A stretch of 64,000 bases of DNA from an uncultured Christensenella sp. (GTDB lineage Bacteria; Bacillota; Clostridia; Christensenellales; Pumilibacteraceae): the NCBI GenBank assembly GCA_910577945.1, contig CAJTNI010000008.1, positions 9,614-73,613 on the forward strand, read 5' to 3'. Positions 1-8,995 of the stretch are shown one piece after another. The first letter of the stretch is position 1. The number at the start of each line of letters is the position of its first letter. The notes beneath the pieces are model-generated. The model was not told where the DNA came from. It made no database searches and saw nothing but the letters and a program-made list of their open reading frames with translations. The position numbers were made by a program, and so were the translations under genes.

Positions 1-1
1 A

Positions 2-745
2 GATAAGCGCGCGGGCTATACCGCGGTCAAGGGCGAGGACGGCGGCTGGTTCTACAACGCCGACGGCACGCCGTGGGACGAGGAGTTCAAGCACCCCGGC
101 GGCGAAAAGAGCACCGCAGTGCCCGTGTTCGTGCATTATATGAAGGGCAGCTTCGAGTTCGTGTACACTAAGGAAGAGCTTTTGAGCTATTGCAAGCGCG
201 CGCCTTGGAACAACGCGTTTAACCCCATAGGCATCAACCTGCGCGCCGATATCGACCTCGGCGGCGAGGAGTTCGCGGGCTTCCCCAATTTCGCGGGCAT
301 ATTCGACGGCAACGGCTATAAGATTTCCAATTTCAAGCTCAAATACGGCAATCAGAAAACCGACCTCAAAACCGATTACGACCTCGACGCGGAAAACAAT
401 CAGTTGCATATAAGTCTGTTCGGCGGCTTGCGCAGCGCCGATATCAAAAACGTGACCTTCGAAAACGTGCAAATCGAGGTAGCCGCGCCGTATGCGGGCA
501 CAAAGCTGGTGTTCGTTTCCCCGTTCTGCTTGAAGGCGCGCGATTCCAAGGCAGAAAACGTAAAAATCACGGGCGAGATAAAAGAGGTGACGTTCTTCGA
601 CGGGTTCGACAAGGAATCGTCGTACATAGCGGCTTTGTCGGGCAATACGCTTTTGCCCATTCCCAAAATCGACGGCGATAAGAATTTCCGCAATTCCACG
701 TTTACGAATATCGACCTCGGCGGCATGATTTACACGGCGCTGTAA
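2..745 (+). CDS. C-terminal part of a secreted GLUG/beta-helix-like protein (5' end outside window)
   Basis: The frame is open from the first bases of the window to the TAA at 743-745, so the gene starts upstream and only 247 residues are visible. The middle has the pattern of GLUG-type beta-helix repeats: FDGNGYKISNFKLKYGN, then an LFGGL turn and DIKNVTFENVQIEV. Such repeats are known from large bacterial surface and adhesin-like proteins. No catalytic motif, membrane segment or sorting signal is visible in this part. A GTG at 119 could be taken as a start, but coding character clearly continues upstream of it, so the ORF is best treated as truncated by the window edge. It ends 66 bp before the transporter operon on the same strand. 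The function is unknown; a surface role is inferred from the fold only. Confidence 0.6.
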   Translation, partial: DKRAGYTAVKGEDGGWFYNADGTPWDEEFKHPGGEKSTAVPVFVHYMKGSFEFVYTKEELLSYCKRAPWNNAFNPIGINLRADIDLGGEEFAGFPNFAGIFDGNGYKISNFKLKYGNQKTDLKTDYDLDAENNQLHISLFGGLRSADIKNVTFENVQIEVAAPYAGTKLVFVSPFCLKARDSKAENVKITGEIKEVTFFDGFDKESSYIAALSGNTLLPIPKIDGDKNFRNSTFTNIDLGGMIYTAL

Positions 746-811
746 CCGTAAATTCGGCGACGCGAAGCAAACAAGTTAAAAACATTTTGTGGCAAGGAGA
801 AAGACACAACA

Positions 812-3463
812 ATGAATAAAAATTCGATAGCAAAGAAAGCGGTTGCGTCCGCGCTTGCGGCGACGATGATGGTTAACCTCGTCGGCTGCAACAGCGAGAC
901 CAAATACTACGACAACGAGGTGGATTCGTTGATATTCGCCACGTTGGAGGTGGATAGGGTTTTCAACCCGTTCTATTCCACGTCGGCGACCGACGGCGAG
1001 GTCGTGGGGCTTACGCAAATCGGCATGATATCCAACGACAGCGAGGGCAAGCCCGTTTACGGCGACGACGCGCCCACGACGGTTGTCGAGGATTTGGAAA
1101 TAACCACCGAGTGGAAGGACGAGGCAAAGACCGAAGCCGATACCACGACGTACAAGTTCGTGCTCAGGAACGATATAAAGTTCTCGGACGGCTCGCCGCT
1201 CACCATCAAGGACGTGTTGTTCAATCTTTACGTGTACCTCGACATGGCGTACACGGGCTCGACCACGATATATTCCACCGACATCGTCGGGCTTAAAGCG
1301 TACCGCACTCAGGCGGCTACGGAGAACGAGCAGGATAAGTTCATGGTGCAGTTCCAGAACGCGGCGACGCAGCGTATCGATTCGCTAGCCGAGGTGTCGT
1401 TCGACATCATCGACGAAAACGAGAACGTCGACTTTACGGTAGAGCAGTTCAGAGCCGAGCTCGAAAAGCGCGAGAAGGGCGACGCGTACGCGCACCTTAC
1501 CGACGACTACGACAAGGCTATCGAGCTGTTTGCGAAGGAGCTCGAATCCGATTGGTCGAACGCGCTCAATACGTATTCCGAGTTTGTGCTCACCGACAAG
1601 GCGGGCAAGGAATATAAAAACCTGTTCAGCACCGACGTGGAAATGTTCCTGTACAACGAGGGCTATATCACCTGGAACAGAAAAGACGGCTTGCTCGAAT
1701 CGAGAATAACCAACGACGTTTCCTCGCTCAAATCGTGGAGCAAGGAGCAGGCAATCGAGTACGTGTACGTGAGCAAGGTGCCTGCGGAAATCGAGGAAAT
1801 AATCACTATGTGGGGCACGGCAGACGAGCTCAATACGCACATAGTCAATGCGGAAATGGAAGAGCATTTCAGCTCGGCGGATTCGCTCGCATTCCCCAAC
1901 GTAGAGGGCATTCGCTTTGCCAACGGCGGCGCGGACCGCTTGGGCGCGGACTCCGTGCAGGTAAACGGCAAGACTTACGGCACGCCCACGTACAACGTAG
2001 AGGGCAAGGTCGAATCGGGTATCAAATCGGGCAACGAGGTGCTGTCCATTAAGATTAACGGCGTAGACCCCAAGGCGATTTGGAACTTCTCGTTCGCCGT
2101 CGCGCCCATGTATTACTACTCCAATCAGGAGCAAATCGACAAATTCGACTTTAAGTCGCATTTCGGCGTAAAGTACAATTCGCAAACGTTCATGAACGAG
2201 GTTATCAAAAACCCTTCGCGCATAGGCGTGCCCGTCGGCGCGGGTCCGTACCGCGCGAGCCGTTCGACCGGACTCAAAAGCGACACCGACCTGCCTGAAT
2301 CGGGCGAGTTCTACGACAAGGGCAGCATTTATTTCGAGCGCAACAACCACTACGTCGAGCCCGTCAAGATTAAGAACGTGCGTTACAGAGTGGTTTCCTC
2401 CAACCAAATGCTCAACAACCTGTACACGGGCGCGGTGGATTTCGCAACGCCCAACGCCAAGCCCGAGACTATCAAAGAGATAGAAAAGAAAAAGAAAGAC
2501 GGCGTCGGTCAAGAGAGCATTCGCACGTCGGGTTACGGATATATCGGCATTAACGCCGCCAAAGTGCCCGACCTCGCCGTGCGTCAAGCTATTATGTACT
2601 GCATAAACACGCAGCTTTGCGTCGATTACTATAAAACGACCGCAACGCCTATTTTCCGTTCGATGTCCACGTCGAGCTGGGCGTATCCCGAAAATGCGAC
2701 GGCGTACTACCCGTACATCGGCGGCAAAATACCCCAAGACCTCACCGTAGTAGACCCGCAGTATAAGCAGTACGTGGAAATGCTCGGTAAGCGCGCGGGC
2801 GAGACTTTGACCGAGGCGGAACAGGAAAACTTTATCAGAACGCTCGTCGAAAGCGCGGGCTATACCGAGAACGCGCAGGGCGTTTACGCCAAGAACAGCC
2901 ACGTGTGCAAGTACACGTTTACCATTGCGGGCGAGAGCAACGACCACCCCGCGTGGCTCGCGCTGTACAATGCGGGAACGCGGCTCGGCAAGTACGGATT
3001 CAGCATCAACGTTGCGCCCGATGCCAACGCGCTCAGAAAGCTGTCCACCGGCGATTTGACCGTTTGGGCGGCGGCGTGGGGCTCGACCATCGACCCCGAT
3101 ATGTATCAGGTCTATCACAAGGATTCTACCGCGTCGTCGGTCAAGAATTGGGGATATCCGCAGATACTGCGCAACGCGGGCAACAAGTACAGCACTGAAA
3201 ACGAAATACTCGCCGAGCTGTCCGAGCTCATCGAAAAAGGGCGTGAGACAGAGGACCAGAGCAAGCGCAAGGTGTTCTACGAAACCGCGCTCACCGAAGT
3301 AATGAAGCTGGCGGTAGAGCTGCCCACGTATCAGCGCGACGACTTGTTCGCATTCAACGAGAAGAAGATAGACACGACCACGTTTACTCCCTCGGAGCTG
3401 CGTTCGTCGTTCAAAGGGCTCACGAGCGACATTCACAACGTATCACTCGTTTTGGCGTCGTAA
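812..3463 (+). CDS. Peptide ABC transporter substrate-binding lipoprotein (SBP_bac_5/OppA family)
   Basis: This 883-residue protein begins with a lipoprotein signal: a basic start, a hydrophobic stretch and the lipobox LVGC, with Cys26 as the lipidated residue. It should sit on the outer face of the membrane and hand oligopeptides or similar solutes to the permeases encoded just downstream. Family 5 binding-protein features are present: an N-terminal lobe with FVLRNDIKFSDGSPLTIKDV and a later VPVGAGPYRASRSTG segment. OppA/DppA proteins are usually about 500-600 residues. This one is some 300 longer, with an extra charged region at about residues 185-380. The ATG at 812 follows AAGGAG at 794-799 at good spacing. 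The next gene starts 18 bp after the stop. Substrate specificity cannot be read from the sequence. Confidence 0.88.
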   Translation: MNKNSIAKKAVASALAATMMVNLVGCNSETKYYDNEVDSLIFATLEVDRVFNPFYSTSATDGEVVGLTQIGMISNDSEGKPVYGDDAPTTVVEDLEITTEWKDEAKTEADTTTYKFVLRNDIKFSDGSPLTIKDVLFNLYVYLDMAYTGSTTIYSTDIVGLKAYRTQAATENEQDKFMVQFQNAATQRIDSLAEVSFDIIDENENVDFTVEQFRAELEKREKGDAYAHLTDDYDKAIELFAKELESDWSNALNTYSEFVLTDKAGKEYKNLFSTDVEMFLYNEGYITWNRKDGLLESRITNDVSSLKSWSKEQAIEYVYVSKVPAEIEEIITMWGTADELNTHIVNAEMEEHFSSADSLAFPNVEGIRFANGGADRLGADSVQVNGKTYGTPTYNVEGKVESGIKSGNEVLSIKINGVDPKAIWNFSFAVAPMYYYSNQEQIDKFDFKSHFGVKYNSQTFMNEVIKNPSRIGVPVGAGPYRASRSTGLKSDTDLPESGEFYDKGSIYFERNNHYVEPVKIKNVRYRVVSSNQMLNNLYTGAVDFATPNAKPETIKEIEKKKKDGVGQESIRTSGYGYIGINAAKVPDLAVRQAIMYCINTQLCVDYYKTTATPIFRSMSTSSWAYPENATAYYPYIGGKIPQDLTVVDPQYKQYVEMLGKRAGETLTEAEQENFIRTLVESAGYTENAQGVYAKNSHVCKYTFTIAGESNDHPAWLALYNAGTRLGKYGFSINVAPDANALRKLSTGDLTVWAAAWGSTIDPDMYQVYHKDSTASSVKNWGYPQILRNAGNKYSTENEILAELSELIEKGRETEDQSKRKVFYETALTEVMKLAVELPTYQRDDLFAFNEKKIDTTTFTPSELRSSFKGLTSDIHNVSLVLAS

Positions 3464-3481
3464 TACTATTCGGAAGGACAA

Positions 3482-4477
3482 ATGTTTAAGTATATCGTAA
3501 AACGAATACTGTTATCCGTAATCATACTGCTGGGCGTATCGTTGCTTGTCTATTCGCTTGTTCGGCTTATGCCTATGAACTACGTCGAAACCAAGTATGC
3601 GTCGCAAATCGCTCAGGGTACGATTAAGGACGAGGATATCGAGCACTTTCTCGGGCTGTACGGCTTGGACGGCAATATCTTCGTCGGGTATTTCAAGTGG
3701 CTCGGAAACATGATTAAGGGCGATTTCGGCATTTCGTTCAAGTATGAAAAGCCGGTAACGCAGGTCATTTCCGAGAACATGTGGATTTCGTTTGCAATCG
3801 CGTTTGTGGCGACGATATTGCAGTTCTTGATTGCGATACCGCTCGGCATATCGAGCGCGACGCATCAATACTCGGCGCGCGACTATACCGTCACGGTGTT
3901 TACTATGATAGGCTTGTCGTTGCCGACGTACTTTTTCGCGGCAATCGTTATCAAGCTGTTTGCGGTGGATTTGCGTTGGCTGCCCGTAGGCGGAATTATA
4001 GACACGGGCAACAGCTACGACGCCTCGTTCGTCGGCGTGTTCTCCAAGCTGGGCGACGTCTTGTATCACATGATACTGCCGATATCGGTAAGCGTTATAC
4101 TGTCGCTCGGCGGGCTTATGCGTTACACGCGTACCAACACGCTCGAAGTGCTCAACGCCGATTACATTCGTACGGCGCGCGCCAAGGGCTTGTCCGAAAA
4201 GACCGTCATTTACAAGCACGCGTTCCGCAACACGCTCATACCGCTCGCGACCATGCTTGCGGGCATTCTCCCGAGCTTGTTCGGCGGCATGATGATTACC
4301 GAAGAGGTTTTCGCGATTGACGGTATAGGCCGCATGGCGTACAAGGCGCTCGTCGAGGGCGACATTCCGTTCGTCATGGGATACAACATGTTCCTCGCGG
4401 TGCTCACCGTCATCGGAACGCTGTTGTCCGATATCATGTACGCGGTGGTCGACCCGCGCGTGAAGCTAGTCAAATAA
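3482..4477 (+). CDS. Peptide ABC transporter permease, OppB/DppB type
   Basis: This 331-residue polytopic protein begins MFKYIVKRILLSVIILLGVS, the usual opening of OppB/DppB permeases, and ends with VVDPRVKLVK. The EAA loop that contacts the ATPase is seen as ADYIRTARAKGLSEK followed by HAFRNTLIPL. Length and about six hydrophobic helices fit the binding-protein-dependent transport family (BPD_transp_1). It forms the membrane channel together with the permease at 4488. An AAGGA-type ribosome site lies just upstream of the ATG (3473-3478), and the gene is separated from the binding-protein gene by 18 bp and from the next permease by 10 bp, so co-transcription is likely. Confidence 0.93.
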   Translation: MFKYIVKRILLSVIILLGVSLLVYSLVRLMPMNYVETKYASQIAQGTIKDEDIEHFLGLYGLDGNIFVGYFKWLGNMIKGDFGISFKYEKPVTQVISENMWISFAIAFVATILQFLIAIPLGISSATHQYSARDYTVTVFTMIGLSLPTYFFAAIVIKLFAVDLRWLPVGGIIDTGNSYDASFVGVFSKLGDVLYHMILPISVSVILSLGGLMRYTRTNTLEVLNADYIRTARAKGLSEKTVIYKHAFRNTLIPLATMLAGILPSLFGGMMITEEVFAIDGIGRMAYKALVEGDIPFVMGYNMFLAVLTVIGTLLSDIMYAVVDPRVKLVK

Positions 4478-4487
4478 GGAGGTCGGT

Positions 4488-5636
4488 ATGGATGAAATCG
4501 AAATAAAAAACGATAAAGCAAACGCCGAATCTCCCGCAGAGAATAGCGTCGCGAACACGGCTGCGCAGGCGCAAGCCGACGCGGTTGTCGGCGTAGGTGC
4601 GGACGGCGCGGCGATTGCAGACGCCGCCGTAGCGTCCGAGGGCGCGGCGCAAGAGGAAACGTACAAGGAGATGAGCCCGCTGCGGCTCGTGCTCAGGCGG
4701 TTTTTCCGTTCCAAGCTGTCAATAATCGGCTTGGTCATGATAATTTTCCTGTTCGTGTTCTCCTTCCTCGGTCCCGTCATTTACAGGCAATGGGGCGAGG
4801 GCGAGGTGGACGAAACGCCTACGCTTACCGTGGTCACGCAGACCTTCACTTATCGCGACGAGAACGGCGAAATCGTAACGGTGTACGAGCAGCTCGTGCA
4901 CGAAAGTCCGTACAACGAGTACGCGTCGCCGAGCAAGGACCATCTTCTCGGCACGGACGACAAGGGCATGGACGTGTTCGTGCGGCTTATGTACGGCGGG
5001 CGTATCTCGCTGCTTATCGGCTTTATAGTAGTCATATTGGAAACGCTTATCGGTATTATCCTCGGCGGAATAGCCGGTTATTTCGGCGGCTGGGTGGACC
5101 AGGTGATAATGCGTATAGTCGATATATTCAACTGTATTCCGACCTTGCCGATACTGCTAATCGCGTCAGCGGTAATAGATTCGTGGCAGTTGGAGGCGGA
5201 CCAGCGAATATACGTGCTCATGGTAATAATCACGATATTCAGTTGGAGCGGCATTGCGCGGCTCGTGCGCGGGCAGATACTGTCGTTGCGCGAGCAGGAG
5301 TACATAACGGCGACCGAGGTAATGGGTTTGCCTACCTGGCGCAAGATTTTCAAGCATTTGATACCAAACGTCATGCCGCAGCTTATAGTGTCGATGACGC
5401 TCGGCTTGGGCAGCGTAATAATGTACGAATCCACGCTGAGCTATCTCGGCTTGGGCGTGCAGTTCCCCAAAGCGGCGTGGGGCTCTATGATATCGCTTGT
5501 TAACAATGCGGGCGTGCTCGAATACCACCCCAACGTGTGGCTGCCCGCGGGCGTTATGATTTTGATTGCGGTCTTGGGCTTTAACTTCGTAGGCGACGGT
5601 TTGCGCGACGCCATGGACCCCAAGGCGAGGAAGTGA
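4488..5636 (+). CDS. Peptide ABC transporter permease, OppC/DppC type
   Basis: This 382-residue inner-membrane permease pairs with the upstream OppB-like protein. After an Ala/Glu-rich cytoplasmic N-terminus of about 50 residues come a first helix and the OppC_N-type segment, then LLGTDDKGMDVFVRLMYGGR, which is diagnostic of OppC/DppC. The EAA loop is visible as QEYITATEVMGLPTWR followed by HLIPNVMPQLI. The C-terminus GDGLRDAMDPKARK is also typical. The Ala-rich N-terminal extension is longer than in most relatives, and the same low-complexity flavour returns, much stronger, in the ATPase at 6810. AAGGAGG lies just upstream of the ATG. The stop overlaps the region of the downstream start. Confidence 0.93.
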   Translation: MDEIEIKNDKANAESPAENSVANTAAQAQADAVVGVGADGAAIADAAVASEGAAQEETYKEMSPLRLVLRRFFRSKLSIIGLVMIIFLFVFSFLGPVIYRQWGEGEVDETPTLTVVTQTFTYRDENGEIVTVYEQLVHESPYNEYASPSKDHLLGTDDKGMDVFVRLMYGGRISLLIGFIVVILETLIGIILGGIAGYFGGWVDQVIMRIVDIFNCIPTLPILLIASAVIDSWQLEADQRIYVLMVIITIFSWSGIARLVRGQILSLREQEYITATEVMGLPTWRKIFKHLIPNVMPQLIVSMTLGLGSVIMYESTLSYLGLGVQFPKAAWGSMISLVNNAGVLEYHPNVWLPAGVMILIAVLGFNFVGDGLRDAMDPKARK

Positions 5637-5641
5637 GCGGT

Positions 5642-6808
5642 ATGGCTAAAAAACAGAAGAACACCAATTACATATCGCTTAAAGAGAGCCGCGCGATTAT
5701 CAAGTACAACATGAAGCAGATGAAGCACTACGAGGCGTTGAAGCGCAAAAAGCGCGACGTTTCGGAGTACACTGCGACCATGCGCGACGAGAATAACATT
5801 ATCGAAATCGACGGGCTCAAAACGTGCTTTTTCACAGACGTCGGCACGGTCATGTCCGTCAACGGCGTGTCGTTCGACATTCCCAAAAACAAGATTGTAG
5901 GCGTGGTAGGCGAGAGCGGCTGCGGCAAGAGCGTTACGTCCTTTTCCATAATGCAGCTCGTGCAAGCGCCGCAGGGTCAGATTGTCGACGGCGCGATACG
6001 CTTTAACTGCGACGAGCTTGGTTACGACGCGGACGGTAAAAAACAGTGCTACGACATTGCGAAAATGCCCACCGTCGATATGTACAAGATACGCGGCAAG
6101 GACATAACCATGATTTTCCAAGAGCCGATGACCAGTCTGAACCCCGTGTTCACTATCGGAAATCAGCTCGACGAGGTTACGCTCCTGCATTCGCCCGAAA
6201 CGACCAAGGAAGCGGCAAAGGCGTACAGCATAGAAATGCTCAAAAAGGTGGGCATATCGATGCCCGAGCATGTGTATAAGAGCTACCCGCACGAGCTTTC
6301 GGGCGGCATGCGCCAACGAGTTATGATAGCCATGGCTATCGCGGGCAATCCCAAGCTGATAATCGCAGACGAGCCGACTACCGCGCTCGACGTGACTATA
6401 CAGGCGCAGATTTTGGAGCTTATGCGCGACCTGCAAAAGCAGCAGGGCTGTTCGATAATGCTAATCACGCACGACCTCGGCGTAATCGCCGAAATGGCGG
6501 ACGAGGTGGTCGTAATGTACGCGGGGCGCGTAATCGAGCGCGGAACGGTCGACGATATATTCCTCAATCCGTTGCACCCGTACACCGTGGGCTTGCAAAA
6601 GAGCAAGCCGCTGTTGAGCTCCGATTCCAACAAGCCGCTGTATTCCATTCCGGGTCAAGTTCCCAATCCAATCAATCTGCCCGACGCATGCTACTTTAAA
6701 AGCCGCTGTACGCATTGCGTAGCGAAGTGCAACGGCGGATACCCCAAAACAGTGCAGGTGAGCGATACGCACAGCGTGGCGTGCTGCCTGTTCGATAAGA
6801 GTGAGTGA
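5642..6808 (+). CDS. Peptide ABC transporter ATP-binding protein, OppD/DppD type
   Basis: The ABC ATPase carries Walker A GESGCGKS (about residues 91-98), signature LSGGMRQRV and Walker B LIIADEPTTALD, with the switch His in LITHDLGV. The C-terminal oligo_HPY extension (LHPYTVGLQKSKPLL) ends in a Cys-rich stretch of the kind that binds an iron-sulfur cluster in several DppD/OppD proteins. It energises the permease pair with the ATPase encoded downstream. I chose the ATG at 5642 (MAKKQKNT), preceded by GAGGAAG; a GTG at 5633 overlapping the stop of the permease is an alternative. An N-terminal leader of about 50 residues rich in Lys precedes the ABC domain and is slightly longer than usual. 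The gene is co-transcribed with its neighbours. Confidence 0.93.
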   Translation: MAKKQKNTNYISLKESRAIIKYNMKQMKHYEALKRKKRDVSEYTATMRDENNIIEIDGLKTCFFTDVGTVMSVNGVSFDIPKNKIVGVVGESGCGKSVTSFSIMQLVQAPQGQIVDGAIRFNCDELGYDADGKKQCYDIAKMPTVDMYKIRGKDITMIFQEPMTSLNPVFTIGNQLDEVTLLHSPETTKEAAKAYSIEMLKKVGISMPEHVYKSYPHELSGGMRQRVMIAMAIAGNPKLIIADEPTTALDVTIQAQILELMRDLQKQQGCSIMLITHDLGVIAEMADEVVVMYAGRVIERGTVDDIFLNPLHPYTVGLQKSKPLLSSDSNKPLYSIPGQVPNPINLPDACYFKSRCTHCVAKCNGGYPKTVQVSDTHSVACCLFDKSE

Positions 6809-6809
6809 T

Positions 6810-8756
6810 ATGCCCGCAAAAAAGCAACAGCAAAACACCGACGTCGTCGAGACGGAGGTCATAGCCGAAAGCGATAGCGCGGTCAAGTCGGTCGCCGCCA
6901 AGCCCGAAACGAAAGCTGCCGCCGGCAAGACCGCGGGGTCTAAATCGACTGCCGCAGGCAAAGCCGCGACGGCGAAGCCCGCGGCGGGCAAATCTACCGC
7001 CGCGCAAAAATCGAGCGCGGGCAAATCGACGGGCAGTAAAGCGGGCGCGGCAAAACCCGCCGCAGCCAAGTCGAACGCCGCGGCAAAGGCTGCGGGCGCG
7101 CAAAAATCGACGACGGCAAAGACCGCCGGCGCGACGGGTACTAAGTCAGCCGCAGCCAAGTCGGCGACGACCGCCAAATCGACGGGCGCGAAAAAGTCCA
7201 ACGCCGCCAAGCCCGCAGCGCGCGCGAACGCCGCCGCGGAGACGACCGCGACTGCGGACGTTAAGTCCGACGCCGCTCAAACGGCGCGGAGCGTGACCGA
7301 CGCGGTCGCGCAAGCGGAAAATTCGGACGCGGCTGCGATTGACGACGCAACTGTAAGCGTTGCGGACGAGACCGTCGCAAAACGCGACGCGGAGGAACGC
7401 GATATTGCGAAAGCGGGCGACGGCGTGCAAAACGCGACGGAAGATACCGTCGCAGCTCCTGCCGCTACGGACGGCAAGTTCGCGGCGGAGACGAGCGGAA
7501 ATACGCCCGTTGCGAGCGGCGACGCGATACTGCGCGTCGAGGGGCTCAAAAAGTATTTCCCCATAAAGACGAATTTTTTCGGTAAACCGACGCGGTATTT
7601 AAAGGCGGTGGACGACGTCAGCTTTGCGGTCGAGGCAGGCAAAACGATAGGCGTCGTAGGCGAATCGGGTTGCGGCAAAACGACGCTCGGTCGCACTATA
7701 TTAAAGCTGTACGACTCGGACGGCGGCAAAATCAGCTTTGACGGCAACGACATTACGGGGCTTACCAAAAAGCAGATGATGAAGTACCGCACGCAAATGC
7801 AGCTCATTTTCCAAGACCCGTATTCGAGCTTGCCGCCGCGCATGACGATAGGTCAGATAATATCCGAGCCCGTCGCCGTGCACAAGATAGTGCCCAAATC
7901 CGAGCTTTACGATTACGTGCAAGGCGTAATGAAGCAATGCGGCTTGCAGCCGCAGTATTACGACCGCTACCCGCACGAGTTCTCGGGCGGACAGCGGCAG
8001 CGAATTTGCATAGCGCGCGCGCTCGCGGTCAAGCCCAAGCTTGTCATTTGCGACGAGCCCGTGTCCGCGCTGGACGTGTCCATACAGGCGCAAATAATCA
8101 ATCTGCTCAAAGACCTGCAACGCAGTATGGGGCTGACGTACGTGTTTATATCGCACGACCTGTCGGTCGTCAAGTACATTACCGACCAAATTCTCGTAAT
8201 GTACCTCGGCAATTCCATGGAGTTTTCCGACACCGACGAGATTTTCGAAAACCCGTTGCACCCGTACACGCAAGCGCTTTTCTCGGCAGTGCCCGCTCCC
8301 GACCCCACGGTCAAAATGAAGCGAATAATCCTCACAGGCGATATCCCGTCGCCCGCGAACCCGCCCGAGGGTTGCAAGTTCCACACGCGCTGCTCTAAGT
8401 GCATGGACGTTTGCAAATTCAAAGCGCCCGAAACGGTGGAGGCGCGACGCGGTCATTTCGTAGCCTGTCATTTGTACAACGAGCAAGTAATGTCCAAGCT
8501 CGACGAGTATTCGCAGGAATACGCGCGCTTGGAGGAGGAAAAGCGAATACGGCAGGAGGAGGCGCGAGCGAAAAAGGAAAATGGAAAACTTTACAAGCTC
8601 AAAAAGAAAGTCGTCGGATTGTTCCGAAAGCCCAAGCCCGACGGAAGCCACGCAAGCGTCGCCGATAGCCGCGACGGAGCAAGCGCCGCAAACGCCGACG
8701 GAAACGCCGACGCCGCGACGGAGCAAGCCGACGAAAAAGAAGAAAAACAAGACTAA
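6810..8756 (+). CDS. Peptide ABC transporter ATP-binding protein, OppF/DppF type, with Lys/Ala-rich N-terminal tail
   Basis: From about residue 238 this is a normal OppF/DppF ATPase: Walker A GESGCGKTTLG, signature FSGGQRQRI, Walker B LVICDEPVSALD, switch SHDLSVVKY and the LHPYTQALFSAVP C-terminal motif with Cys residues after it. It should pair with the OppD-like subunit. Before this lies a tail of about 235 residues. Its first part is a Lys/Ala/Gly/Ser/Thr low-complexity run (AAGKAATAKPAAGKS and similar) resembling histone H1-like and AlgP-like tails, followed by an acidic Ala/Asp/Glu stretch. A charged C-terminal extension (about 65 residues) follows the ABC domain. I prefer the ATG at 6810, one base after the oppD-like stop; a GTG at 6801 gives three more residues. 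The 3' end overlaps the small ORF at 8581. Confidence 0.9.
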   Translation: MPAKKQQQNTDVVETEVIAESDSAVKSVAAKPETKAAAGKTAGSKSTAAGKAATAKPAAGKSTAAQKSSAGKSTGSKAGAAKPAAAKSNAAAKAAGAQKSTTAKTAGATGTKSAAAKSATTAKSTGAKKSNAAKPAARANAAAETTATADVKSDAAQTARSVTDAVAQAENSDAAAIDDATVSVADETVAKRDAEERDIAKAGDGVQNATEDTVAAPAATDGKFAAETSGNTPVASGDAILRVEGLKKYFPIKTNFFGKPTRYLKAVDDVSFAVEAGKTIGVVGESGCGKTTLGRTILKLYDSDGGKISFDGNDITGLTKKQMMKYRTQMQLIFQDPYSSLPPRMTIGQIISEPVAVHKIVPKSELYDYVQGVMKQCGLQPQYYDRYPHEFSGGQRQRICIARALAVKPKLVICDEPVSALDVSIQAQIINLLKDLQRSMGLTYVFISHDLSVVKYITDQILVMYLGNSMEFSDTDEIFENPLHPYTQALFSAVPAPDPTVKMKRIILTGDIPSPANPPEGCKFHTRCSKCMDVCKFKAPETVEARRGHFVACHLYNEQVMSKLDEYSQEYARLEEEKRIRQEEARAKKENGKLYKLKKKVVGLFRKPKPDGSHASVADSRDGASAANADGNADAATEQADEKEEKQD

Positions 8757-8961
8757 GGTCAGGTACGTCGACGACGGGCATACGATTTACAGTATGGAAG
8801 GGCTCGACGGACGCAAGACCGAAAAGAACGGCGAAAAGCTGTCGCGCAAGGAAAAGCGCGCGGCGATAAAGGCGGCGTTCCTGCACTACGGACCGATATT
8901 ATTGATGGTTTTGGCTAGCTTTTCGGTCGCGGCGATACTCGTGTATTTGTGGTTCAGATAA
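8581..8961 (+). CDS. Small Pro/Thr/Lys-rich protein with one C-terminal membrane helix, unknown function
   Basis: A 126-residue ORF in the +1 frame relative to the ATPase gene; the first 176 bp overlap that gene. The N-terminal half is Ser/Thr/Pro-rich and then Lys-rich (RSKPTKKKKNKTK). The second half is well-formed coding sequence: YVDDGHTIYSMEGLDG, a charged stretch with KLSRKEKRAAIK, and a hydrophobic helix at about residues 98-124 ending YLWFR. This suggests a single-pass tail-anchored or C-terminally anchored protein. The start is uncertain. ATG 8581 has a purine-rich AAAAAGGAA immediately before it, unusually close; ATG 8793 (MEGLDGR) would avoid the overlap. It lies 34 bp before the protease gene and probably belongs to the same transcript. 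I do not recognise a family. Confidence 0.5.
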   Translation: MENFTSSKRKSSDCSESPSPTEATQASPIAATEQAPQTPTETPTPRRSKPTKKKKNKTKVRYVDDGHTIYSMEGLDGRKTEKNGEKLSRKEKRAAIKAAFLHYGPILLMVLASFSVAAILVYLWFR

Positions 8962-8995
8962 GTACGCGGTCACACACGGAGGTCATTGTAAAACA

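Noticed and set aside
1385..3436. A 683-codon minus-strand open frame opposite the binding-protein gene
   Set aside because: Shadow of the OppA-like gene; no start signal and no recognisable domains.
6900..7260. Short tandem DNA repeat (satellite) in the OppF-like gene
   Set aside because: The period is irregular and codons vary; the repetition is at protein level (Lys/Ala/Gly/Ser), so it is kept as part of the CDS.
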